64,000 nucleotides of DNA, taken from the NCBI GenBank assembly GCA_020284085.1, contig JACEVL010000765.1, positions 558,501 through 622,500 on the forward strand. Reading direction: 5' to 3'. The translations under genes and the position numbers were made by a program. The stretch comes from Aporrectodea caliginosa (taxonomy: Eukaryota; Annelida; Clitellata; Crassiclitellata; Lumbricidae). Shown here one piece after another: positions 54,677 through 64,000 of the stretch. Below the pieces are notes generated by a model. It saw only the letters and a program-made list of their open reading frames with translations, was not told the origin of the DNA and searched no databases. The first letter of the stretch is position 1, and each line of letters starts with the position of its first letter.

Positions 54677-57479
54677 CCATACATATATATCGGTTTACGT
54701 TGTGATGCTGTATTCAGCCGTTTTCACACAGATTACGCGTATTATTATTTATTTTGATCACTTCCGGTATTCAAAAGACAAAGATCTAGGTATGCAAATG
54801 AAGCCCTACATTCCCTCTAAAGAATTGTAGGCCTATATTTGTTTCTCTTCCAGGAATATAAATGAATACGCTACCGACACAAAAACTAAGGGTGGAGTCC
54901 TTCCATTCAGCCATTTTTCACGCATATTACGCGTATTATTATTTATTTTGATCACTTCCGGTTTTCAAAAGACAAACATCTAAGTATGCAAATGAAGCCC
55001 TGCATTCCCTCTAAAGAATGGTATATTTGTATTTGTTTCTCTTCCAGGAAGAAAAATGAGTACGCTATAGACGAAAAACTAAGGGGGTCGTATCAACCCC
55101 CCTCTGGTACCTCGGGTATATCGGGTGTAACTTTTGAATGGCATGAGATATCACAATGATGTTTACCTCAAAATGTGCGCAAATGATCCTGCTACAGCTA
55201 CCTAAATTATCAAAATTATATTCCACATGGAACAAGTTTTCGAAGCAAAAAACCTAGGGGGGTCGTAATAACCCCCTCCCCCTTGGTAGCCCGAGGGTTA
55301 ACTTGAAGTCATGCAGCTTCATAATTCAAAACTACGATCAAACTGTCGCCACAGTCACCAAACCACATCTGATTGACCTTGGTCAAATTTCCTTCCCACC
55401 CTCGTCAACTTTTGAATCTGCCAGTGATAGTGAACTTGTAAAAGTGCTAGGAGACGAACATTTGTAGCAGATGCTAGAACGGCAACACACTGTAATCTAG
55501 TATGCACGTTTAGAAAGTTTCAGATATGAAGCTAGGAAGCTTGCAAACCATGAAATGTGCAATCAAAATCCAGCCCAACTTGCCTATCTCACAGTCACTT
55601 AACCACGTTATGGTTGAAGTACTTACGAGTATTCGGCGAGCTGACTGAGTAGGGCATAAGGCTGGGTTCCATCAGTCTTTCGAACACGCATAAGAAACGT
55701 GGTTTTGTTGGTGAATATCTCGGCAAGAACCATAGCTGTCAAATAACCCAAGGACTTTGGGCTGAGGAACGTGTAGCCACCACCATTTAGTCCCATCTCA
55801 CAGTACACCTTGTAAAACAAAGCATTTAGCATTTCACTACAATGAAGGCCTAAAATGACATGGACTGATAATATAAAGCAAAGGACTTGATTATATCATT
55901 CGATCAGTTATGGAGGTGAGAAAAGAGACAGCAGAGAATGGAGCACCACCGTCCGTGATAGTCCCCGGAGTCGCTAGCAGGAGCCTTTGCGACTGACTTG
56001 GAGAGTTAGCGACTGACTCAGCGACTCACTTGACTCAGTCACTTGCTTATCGACTGACTAAGTCGCTTAGGCCTTATCGACTGACTTAACGACTTGATAT
56101 CGACTTCGCGGATAATCAGGTGCGTCTATAAGTTACCTAACAATCAAATGCATTTTACGGCGTACTGTAGAGTCTGTACTGACCGTGCCGTCATTTTCCG
56201 TGGGCACTAGATGGGTCCCAAAGGGCATATGGGCTCTAATCGGCTCTATGCAGATCCAATATGGCATAATGGGCATATGGGTCCTATATGGGCTCCGCTT
56301 CATGTGGTCATGATGACACAGGAGAGACCGATGACTGTGAAATGTCACTGTGAATTTATGATAGGTGATAGATTCATTTGCGTGTTTATAAAAGGAATAA
56401 GACATATGACCAAATCCAGGGCTGCATCAGCAGCAGTTAAGCAGCTAAACAGGTAAAACTGTTCACTGCAAATAACTAGATAAACAATCAATCAATTAAT
56501 GCTCATTGTAAAACAAAGAATAAAAGCACAAACATGATCATATGATCACGGAAACAATAGATTTATTTCTGAAATTGAAATAGAAATATTTCGTAATTAC
56601 TCAATTAATTTAGCAAAATTCTTACATAGTTAACTGCCCTTCAAATATAAAACCGCGATTTATAGTTATCATTTCACACTGTTTTTCATTTATGTTGTAA
56701 CAGGCGAAACTGCAGCTTAATTAATATAATTATGCATTGCATTATTTCGTCTAAATGGCAACACTACCTCCGCTTGCTTTACTGCGGTTGAATAGCTACA
56801 ATGCAGTTACGGTATACGAAAAACTGACATCGAAGAGACGCCATTTTCTATTAAAGAAGTGCGTGATTGTCAGGTAACGTGAGACGCAAATCTGACTATA
56901 GTAAGTCTAAATATAGCTTCCTAGGAAGTAAGTATAGCTAGTAAAGTAAGTAAGTAGGTCTACGTAGGCAATAAGGTAGTAAATGCTGATATATTTTAAG
57001 TGAACAGAGTCGATAGCAGTCGGTAATTTATAGCGACTGGTTCGGACTTGAGGCCTTAGCGTCGGCGGCGCCGGCCGGGACAGGGTCGCAGTCGATAGCT
57101 TAGCGACTAATTGCGACTTGAGGGCGTAGCTACTGGCGGGTGTTGTGGATGGCGGCGGCGCCGGGGACTAGTCCATGGTGGGGGATTTATCGGCTCAAGA
57201 ATGGTTGAAGACAAAACAAGTTTAATCGAATCGCGCAGTGGAAGCGCAAAAGCCGAGTCTAAAACTATTAGGTTATAGATACAACTGAGTTTTGAATTAC
57301 TCAAATAGCTGACTTCTCTTCTGTGCTTACATTTAGGTAATGCATACTACTAACGTAATTAGTCTAGGAACCTAATGAATCTGTATGTACCTCAACTGAA
57401 CCATATGGCGTCAGTATGACGTGCATTCCACTTGGAGCATTTGGGTTCTGTGCTTTAATCGTCTTGCATGTCGATAGGC
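52978..57479 (-). CDS. Uncharacterised probably secreted protein with YCEM-GGGYTFL domain, last three exons
   Basis: Exons: 57479-57391, 55808-55627 and 53395-52978 (TGA), with GT-AG sites and matching phases, giving 228 residues visible. The first exon encodes CKTIKAQNPNAPSGMHVIL; the second starts VYCEMGLNGGGYTFLSPKS, which resembles the opening of fibrinogen-C-like domains; the last has FTNCDQNPNSHITIFPDF, PPEFFMFGETHWGGCGCYEQ and ends in GFQ. Paired cysteines and the ordering match a multi-copy protein family of marine invertebrates that I know only as uncharacterised. An extracellular location is inferred from the cysteines and the fibrinogen-like lead. The 5' exons, with any signal peptide, are not identified; the adjacent DNA to the right is transposon. 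Confidence 0.8.
53477..53975. mobile_element. hAT-type element with AGCCGCCG repeats, 499 bp
   Basis: TATACCCCCAAGCCGC on the left and GCGGCTTGCGGGTATG on the right, with an exact 8-bp duplication GGTCTACT (53469-53476 and 53976-53983). Both subterminal parts are arrays of GCCGCCG / TTACGGCTAGCCGAAAA. It lies in the last visible intron of the YCEM-GGG gene. Confidence 0.87.
54288..55301. mobile_element. piggyBac-like non-autonomous element, 1.0 kb
   Basis: TTAACCCTAGGGCTACCAAG and CTTGGTAGCCCGAGGGTTAA form a near-perfect inverted pair with TTAA on both sides, the hallmark of piggyBac insertion. Each end is followed by G- or C-rich AACCCCCC/GGGGGGTCGT. No transposase. The middle holds two tandem copies of a ~190-bp block (54711-54900, 54905-55085) and an (AT)n run. 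Confidence 0.85.
54636..54672. repeat. (AT)n microsatellite
   Basis: A run of TATATA inside the piggyBac-like element. Confidence 0.9.
55959..57170. mobile_element. hAT-type element with GCGACT repeats, 1.2 kb
   Basis: Ends TAGTCCCCGG and CCGGGGACTA are perfect 10-bp inverted repeats. Flanks GTCCGTGA and GTCCATGG agree at 6 of 8 bases, an aged target duplication. Inside the ends are degenerate GACTGACTTAGCGACT arrays. No transposase is seen. It lies between two exons of the YCEM-GGG gene. Confidence 0.7.
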
Positions 57480-58059
57480 CTAGTAAACAAAAAGACCAAT
57501 GAATGAAAAGTTATAGTTTCTGTAACGAGTAGGCTAGGCCTATCATGTTCGTGTGCGCAAAGCAGTATTGTATTGTACCGTATTGCATCTATTATGTATA
57601 AATTTATATAGCGCCTCTCGCAGTGCACATCAATCAGAGGCGCTAAAGTTACTAAAGTGACCGCTTAGGTCTTCAGCCTTGGCCTTTAGGCTGTAAGTTC
57701 TCACTGAGTCCTGCATGCTTTACCAATACTCTCTCTTAGTCCAGTCATTAAACAACAATTTTTCATGGAGGTTCAACAAAATTTTTCCAAAAGGTTTCTT
57801 GATGGGTTTCACCTCTTTGATATGTCTACGTTAAAAGAAAAAAAGTTTCCCAAAATCTGACATGGGCAACTATGTGAAAATGGGTCAAATCCAAGATGGC
57901 CGCCGTCAAAATTCAGATCAGTCACCTGAAAATAAATAGTGGGGTACGGAAGCTGAAAAATATTTCACATACGGCAACTAATTATCCACTTTGGTTCCAG
58001 ATAGTACTTGGGTAGACGAGTTCAAAAAGCCCGGGACACAAATTTTGACGGCCCTATAG

Positions 58060-58850
58060 CGGCTGTGGCAGCCATTTTACAAAATGGCCGACCGAAATAC
58101 ATATTGTTCAATATCTCAGCTTCTCCTTCTCTTATAATCGTGATTTTGGTGTCTAAACATACATATTTAGGGGCAAGGATTCCATTGGAGCTAATTGCAA
58201 ACACTTATCTGCACGAAATTGGCAGCCATTTTCCAAAATGGCCGACCGAAATTAAACTTTGTCAATATCTCAGCTTCTAATTGACTTATAATCGTGATCT
58301 TGGTGTTCAGACATACATATTTAGGGGCAAGGATTCCAATAGAGCTAATTACAAACACTTATCTACACGAAATTGGCAGCCATTTTCCAAAATGGCCGAC
58401 CGAAATAAAACTTTGTCAATATCTCAGCTTCTAATTGACTTATAATCGTGATCTTGGTGTTCAGACATACATATTTAGGGGCAAGGATTCCAATAGAGCT
58501 AATTACAAACACTTATCTACACGAAATTGGCAGCCATTTTCCAAAATGGCCGACCGAAATTAAACTTTGTCAATATCTCAGCTTCTAAGTGACTTATTAT
58601 CGTGATCTTGGTGTTCAGACATACATATTTAGGGGCAAGGATTCCAATAGAGCTAATTACAAACACTTATCTTCACGAAATTGGCAGCCATTTTCCGAAA
58701 TGGCCGACTGAAATCAAACTTTGTCATTATCTCTGTTTCTAGTTCACTTATAATCGTGATCTTGGTGTCTAACCATACATATTTATGGGAAGGATTCAAA
58801 TAGAACTAATTGTAAACACTTATCTACAAGAGATTTTCAGCCAGCACGGT
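58060..58850 (+). repeat. 154-bp tandem repeats, left arm (about five units)
   Basis: GTCAATATCTCAGCTTCTAA starts units at about 58106, 58261, 58415, 58569 and 58723, a spacing of 154-155. Each unit holds GCCATTTTCCAAAATGGC, a near-perfect palindrome. The outermost and innermost units are most diverged. Confidence 0.9.
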
Positions 58851-58861
58851 CATTTAGGGGC

Positions 58862-60374
58862 AGGGCCGATGAGAGGGGGGGGGCCCTGTTGCTGATCGAA
58901 TGACGGGCCCTGGCAGGGGCCGGAAATGTCTAAAACTTTTTTCAAACTGAAGAAACATGTGGGTTTTCGCCTAATGCAGTCTAATTGCTTCAATTTAACA
59001 GCTAGGTAATGAAGTAAATGAGGTAGATCTATTGAATTTCAAAAATGTAAGCCAATAACGAATGTGACGGTGGAAATGGGACTGAAAAGTTAGCATATTG
59101 TTGTTAACGAAAACGATTTAATAACTGTGAAACTTAAGTCTCAGTTGCTCAGTCAGACCTTACTGTGCCACAGTGCTAGAAGTTGGTCATCACTCATCAG
59201 AATGGTTTTGGACTATCTGCTGATGCAAAGTTAACTGATGCTGACAAATTTCGATTTCTGGCTGAATTTTAATACACCAGTGACCAGAATCTTCTGCCAA
59301 GTTTTTTGTTTGTGCGAAGTAAAGTTTATTATGTCGTCAAAGTCAATAACTTTGAATTTGAAAAAACACTTATCCGATTCGATGCACAGATTTAATCAGC
59401 AGAGCCTAAAATTGATTAGTCGTTTTCTGGGGCATTGTTTTGTACTGGATGATTCTTCACTCTGGAATGAGTTATTGTCAAAATAAATAATACTTTCACC
59501 CTCACAGTTTATCACTGGAATATTGATATCAAATTACCAATTTGATATTGTACATTATTCCATTAAGTTGATAACAATAGAAGATCCGTCCGCCTTCAGA
59601 AATCTGGAGCTCAATAAAGGAACTAAAGATTGGTCTTTCTCTGAATGCAAACGAGAGACAAACAATCCTTAAAGCCTTGTACAATTTCATCAAAAGCGAA
59701 TGATGGCTCAAATCAAGCTGACAATATCGTTGCTAGAATGATAGTAGCATGTACGTGAAGTTGATCATGCAGGCTAGAGACTTGAAGTTGTTGACGTAGT
59801 CAAACACTTGTAGACAATGCAACACAGCAATTGACGTAGTCATTCTCTCTTGCGCAATTCATGTCAACAATCATTTATCACATTCACATAATCACATATT
59901 GAAAATTTCTGTAAATCTTTATAATTAGAGGCATAGATGGACCTTTTAAACAGAAATTGATTCATTTACTTTTACTATTATTATTCAAGGCTCTCTTAAG
60001 GTTTTAGAACTACACGACTTAAAAAGCCATAGGAATTATTCCAAATCGGATGATTGTCCACGTAACCCTGGGCCTTCTTCTCTATATCATCGAAACTCCC
60101 TTGCATTTCCTCCACAAAAGTTATCAGTGACTCGTACAGTTTCAGAGCAGTGAGTAGGTCAATTTCGACTTTCTGAAGACTTGCACTTGTGGCATTAAAT
60201 CTATCCAATATGGTGTGCCACATAACAGGTTTTTCCCCTATTTAGTCATAGCTATGATTGCTATGCATAATGCTATTTGCACTGTTTCTTTCCTTAATTC
60301 ATTTCATCATATTACTTCTGAAATTTGGGGGCCCTGTGCTGCAGCACAATCAGCACTGTGGTTAATCCGGCCCT
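58862..60374. mobile_element. hAT-like insertion nested in the 5.7 kb element
   Basis: It starts CAGGGCCGATGAGAGGGG and ends TTAATCCGGCCCTA, matching as CAGGGCCG / TAGGGCCG. Minus-strand 60223-59996 reads WHTILDRFNATSASLQKVEIDLLTALKLYESLI, like the zf-MYM-1-type hAT transposase middle region. No 8-bp duplication is visible (TTTAGGGG versus AGCAATTC), so one end may be altered. Confidence 0.6.
59996..60223 (-). pseudogene. hAT (zf-MYM1-like) transposase fragment
   Basis: 75 codons with FNATSASLQKVEIDLLTALKLYESL then FVEEMQGSFDDIEKKAQ, a phrase typical of the region between the catalytic acidic residues in zf-MYM-1-like hAT proteins. Surrounding sequence is broken by stops. Confidence 0.6.
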
Positions 60375-60489
60375 AAGCAATTCAGGATGTTATTAATGTT
60401 CTCATAAATGTATATTGAACAATATTTCAGTCCACATTTCAGAACCAGTGTTCAGAGAAAGTACTCCCCACAGAGTTACACAACATCGT

Positions 60490-62150
60490 CCACGTCATTC
60501 ATGGTCAAATAGGCCTCTACACAGACAGAGCAGTACACTGTAGAGTGTAGAGCAGCTTTCACGCATTGTCACTGTCCCCTACAGCCCTTCTCGCAATCAC
60601 ATCTGAGCAGTTCACGACAAGCATGAGACGCTTCGAGACGTGTGGTCTACTTCACTTCCCAGCCTCCTTCGATCGCTTGCAGCCACCCCCATTCACCAGG
60701 ACATGGTAGTTTGGACCAGCTATGAACATCTGTGCCTAAACTTGACCTGCAAGGTAGGCGACTCTCTTTGTGTGTTCCACAAGTGCAGATTGAATCGGTG
60801 GAAGGCCATCCAACGGTCTGCCTTTCTATGAGAACAGGTGCTTCCGAACCTCGTTCTCCTCTCGTCACTACTCGCACGGTCGTACAGAAGAACTACAGAG
60901 CGATCCAGTACATCTAGCTGATCATCAACAGAATTGGAGGCTGATGCTAAGTAGCAGAAGGCTGGGGTCACGTCGTTGAATGTCTTCAAAATGTCCCACA
61001 CAGTGCTTTTTCCAAAGTCAGCAAATGATGATACTGTGTCACATCTGCCAAATGGGTGTAGGAAGGGCAAGGCTAAGCTCCTCTCTGGGCCGAAAACCGG
61101 TGCCATCTCAGGTATCTGAAGCTTTTACCTGAGTCAAAACCAACCCACGGTTCGTCAAGGCTGAGCTGCTGAACTGCTGCTATGGACAACTCCAACACGT
61201 CAGAGTCAACTGTGCGTATCATCACTTTACGATAGCCATGTTTGGCAGCATCGGCGACATGCATGAAAATCAGCTTCCTCCTGAGTACATGAAGAAAGAC
61301 CAGTTGAGTTCCTGGCTGATTGAGTACAGAGAACGTCCTTATGGTGTGTGATTATGATCTGTCTTTCTGTTTCTATTTCAAGTTTTCCTATTGGCAGGCT
61401 CAAGAAGGGAAAGAAGTCTGATTTGTTTTCTCGTTCCTCAGAATTTCCTGCCAGTTTCTAGGTAGAGCATTAGAAGATTCAACGCGCTGGCGGCTTCCCT
61501 TACCCCTAACACTTCGGTGTTATGTCTTCAAGCTGTCATGCACATATTCATCCCATACCACATCTACCCCATGCACTTGCTCTAGCCGTCTTGTGATGTA
61601 GGGCAAAAATATGGGAGGCACGATCTGAGAAGGTGGATGCAGTGCCAGGCTTGAGCATGTTGACTAAGACTGCTCCATCCAGTTTAACAGCATCAACAGT
61701 AGGTACACCCAGTGGAAGGGCCTGGGTGGATATCTCCGATGGCATCATCTTTTGAAGTGGCAACCAGCTCTTCTAGACAGCTCACAATGTCTGACTTTGT
61801 TCCTAGCCGCAAATTGCCCTTATTCCAGAGTGATGATGGGTATGCCTGATTCTCACATGCAAAGAATTCCTCCAGGTCTCCTTCACGAGTCTCACAGGAG
61901 ATGTACATGTACAACCTGGAGTATAGTGAACAGTCACTCTTCACAGATGACAACATTTGCTGTGCGTGTGACTTATCCCGTACAGGTGGACGACTGAAGA
62001 GAGGGAAGTGGTTTCGTTTGATTGGGTCACTGACAGGTCGCGATTGGGTAACTAGCCGTTCGTTGACAAATGCTTCATACTGCTTTTCTCCAGTTTTCTC
62101 GAGGTTCCGCATTGTGTTGATCACTGCTGTATCCGCCAGATCTCTCGTAT
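60490..62150 (-). pseudogene. Decayed gene of a widespread uncharacterised family (PIN/FEN-like motif pattern)
   Basis: On the minus strand conserved blocks occur in order but in shifting frames: SSVKSDCSLYSRLYMYISCE with EGDLEEFFACENQAYPSSL (62124-61693); LDGAVLVNMLKPG (~61690); HGVDVVW-type DNA (~61550); HVADAAKHGYRKVMIRTVDSDV (61264-61073); GPERSLALPF with GRCDTVSSFADFGKSTVW and VVLLYDRASS (61106-60720); and a Cys-rich end ASHACRELLRCDCEKGCRG (~60640-60540). The ADTR..H and DTDV acidic pattern is reminiscent of PIN/XPG-I-like nucleases, which is inference. At least four frameshifts and several stops make it inactive. It lies within long inverted repeats, so it may be the element's own gene. 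Confidence 0.75.
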
Positions 62151-62479
62151 CATAGCACAGTAGTTGAGAACAACCACTGGAAGAAGCATAACCCCTTCCA
62201 AAAAATCAGACTCATTTTCTGGTTTCTTCATTAATGCCTCAAGACTCTTCGATCTCTGGTCCAGACAGCATAAATCGTACAATTGCAGGTCTTGTGGATT
62301 CTCTGTGTTCTAAAGCACCTCCGTCATCCTTCACACAGACGTTGTTCTGCTCATGGGTTTAGTGTATGGCAATATTGGAGAATGCACGCCCTGTTTTCAT
62401 TACTGTGAAGTTGCCATGCAGACATTCATGGTACACAGCAGAATAGATGTTTGTAATTACTTTTATTGGAATCCTTCCC

Positions 62480-63090
62480 CATAAATATGTACGTTTAGAC
62501 ACCAAGAACACGATTATAAGTGAATTAGAAGCTGAGATATTGACAAAGTTTAATTTCGGTCGGCCATTTTGGAAAATGGCTGCCAATTTCGTGTAGATAA
62601 GTGTTTGTAATGTAGTTCTATTGGAATCCATTTTGGAAAATGGCCCAATAAAGTGTTTGTAATTAGCTCTATTATGCCCCTAAATATTATGTCTGACACC
62701 AAGAACACGATTATAAGTCAATTAGAAGCTGAGATATTGACAAAGTTTTATTTCGGTCGGCCATTTTGGAAAATGGCTGCCAATTTCGTGTAGATAAGTG
62801 TTTGTAATTAGCTCTATTGGAATCCTTGCCCCTAAATATGTATGTTTGGACACCAAGATCACGATTATAAGTCAATTAGAAGCTGAGATATTGACAAAGT
62901 TTAATTTCGGTCGGCCATTTTGGAAAATGGCTGCCAATTTCGTGCAGATAAGTGTTTGTAATTAGCTCTATTGGAATCCTTGCCCCTAAATATGTATGTT
63001 TAGACACCAAAATCACGATTATAAGAGAAGGAGAAGCTGAGATATTGAACAATATGTATTTCGGTCGGCCATTTTGTAAAATGGCTGCCA
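62480..63090 (-). repeat. 154-bp tandem repeats, right arm (about four units)
   Basis: The same units on the opposite strand (TTAGAAGCTGAGATATTGAC, GCCATTTTGGAAAATGGC). One unit near 62580-62690 is shortened and rearranged. Confidence 0.88.
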
Positions 63091-63410
63091 CAGCCGCTAT
63101 AGGGCCGTCAAAATTTGTGTCCCGGGCTTTTTGAACTCGTCTACCCATGTACTATCTGGAACCAAAGTGGATAATTAGTTGCCGTATGTGAAATATTTTT
63201 CAGCTCCCGTACCCCACTATTTATTTTCAGGTGACTGATCTGAATTTTGACGGCGGCCATCTTGGATTTGACCCATTTTCACATAGTTGCCCATGTCAGA
63301 TTTTGGGAAACTTTTTTTTCTTTTAACGTAGACATATCAAAGAGGTGAAACCCATCGAGAAACCTTTTGGAAAAATTTTGTTGAACCTCAACTATTTAAT
63401 GACCGGACTA

Positions 63411-64000
63411 CTCACTCTTTCCTGTTTCATTGTTGTCTTACACACGCTGCCAATTGCGCGTATGGTAACTGCAAGTTCGAGTGCGAATAGTCTACGAATG
63501 GGATACATATAATAAGAGCAAGCCGTATCTATGTGGTTGGCTGCTGCAGCTTAATCCATGAGATGCTGATGGACAGTGTTACCACTCCCTATTGTTTTCC
63601 TCCAAGATCTATGTTTTTTGTCTCGTCTATGTTTCTATTTTTTTGTCCGCAATCTATGTTTTTCTTTCATGGAAGCTTTTACGTGTTAAAAAGGTACTTT
63701 TTTCAGCAATTCCTAAAGCATTACTTAAATTTGATTAAGGCATTTTTAGAAAATAGGGATTCAACATTCGGCACTTCACTAAAAACCAGCCACATACGGT
63801 CTGTCTTCTGTCCAACTTCTTGTGTCAAACTCTGGCATTGCTCCACTCTTCAGCTAGTGTGGAAAGAGTTTCCTCACATGAATCTTGTGAAAACAAAGCA
63901 GACAGACTACATTGCGACACTTCAGCGAAGAGACTAATTGCAAAGGAAGCAATCAAATATCAAGGTGCTTGCTGTTACATGACTGTGGAAACCTCCAAAA
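63411..64000. other. Right edge, no gene recognised
   Basis: A 134-codon open frame (63533-63937, +) is Phe/Ser-rich without family features. Part of its 3' half (near 63700-63935) could be decayed transposon coding DNA, but I cannot identify it. Confidence 0.4.

Larger units (their letters stand above)
57740..63410. mobile_element. 5.7 kb element with ~1 kb inverted ends made of 154-bp units
   Basis: 57740-58810 and 62360-63410 are inverted copies of one another. From the outside, each has TAGTCC(A/G)GTCATTAAA, a ~300 bp unique part (CAAGATGGCCGCCGTCAAAATTC...) and then tandem ~154-bp units. The interior carries a decayed gene (about 62150-60490) and a later hAT-like insertion (58862-60374). 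No target duplication could be fixed. The class is not one I can name. Confidence 0.75.

Noticed and set aside
58060..58850. CRISPR-like regular direct repeats
   Set aside because: The whole 154-bp unit is repeated, not a short repeat with unique spacers, and the mirror array forms transposon arms in a eukaryotic genome.
63533..63937. 134-codon ORF at the right edge
   Set aside because: Phe/Ser-rich, no recognisable motif; recorded only as possible decayed coding DNA.

Overview
This is a 64 kb window of animal (metazoan) genomic DNA. Genes are split by spliceosomal introns, the background is AT-rich, spacers are long, and the TTATA/TAGGCCTA-rich words and transposon classes are those often seen in marine invertebrates. 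I favour a marine invertebrate, possibly a deuterostome such as an echinoderm or hemichordate, but the sequence alone does not prove a phylum. There is no bacterial operon, CRISPR array, tRNA or rRNA gene that I can support.

Genes, left to right. (1) Positions 1-4755 (+): the last four coding exons of a USF-type bHLH-leucine-zipper transcription factor, cut off at the window's left edge. (2) 8822-18409 (-): a complete ten-exon gene for a hedgehog acyltransferase (HHAT/MBOAT) of 562 residues, rebuilt here with all splice phases consistent, including a 36-nt microexon that carries the conserved Asp. (3) 20170-22266 (+): an intronless BTB-BACK gene with a kelch-like C-terminal half, divergent from HHAT. 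(4) 30441-32018 (+): an intronless, GC-rich gene with a PTB/PID-like domain and a long proline/glutamine/asparagine-rich tail. (5) 52978-57479 (-): the last three exons of an uncharacterised, probably extracellular protein with a YCEM..GGGYTFL motif.

Mobile DNA fills most of the rest. A nearly complete Ty3/Gypsy LTR retrotransposon lies on the minus strand at 37993-46751. Its LTRs are about 99.5% identical and its gag-pol frame has one in-frame stop. A 5.7 kb element at about 57740-63410 has roughly 1 kb inverted terminal repeats built of ~154 bp tandem units. It encloses a decayed gene of a widespread uncharacterised family (HVADAAKHGY / TVDSDV / GRCDTVSSF motifs). At least four hAT-type elements have exact 8-bp target duplications, with two or three more probable. 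There are also piggyBac-like elements with TTAA ends (including a ~70 bp palindromic family in three copies), palindromic MITEs, tRNA-like SINEs and LINE 3' tails.

The genes shown are not a functional cluster. USF and the BTB gene are likely regulatory, HHAT acts in hedgehog-ligand palmitoylation in the ER, and the last gene is probably secreted. Nested insertions (hAT inside a SINE, hAT-like DNA inside the 5.7 kb element, one element in each visible intron of the last gene) give a relative order of transposon activity.
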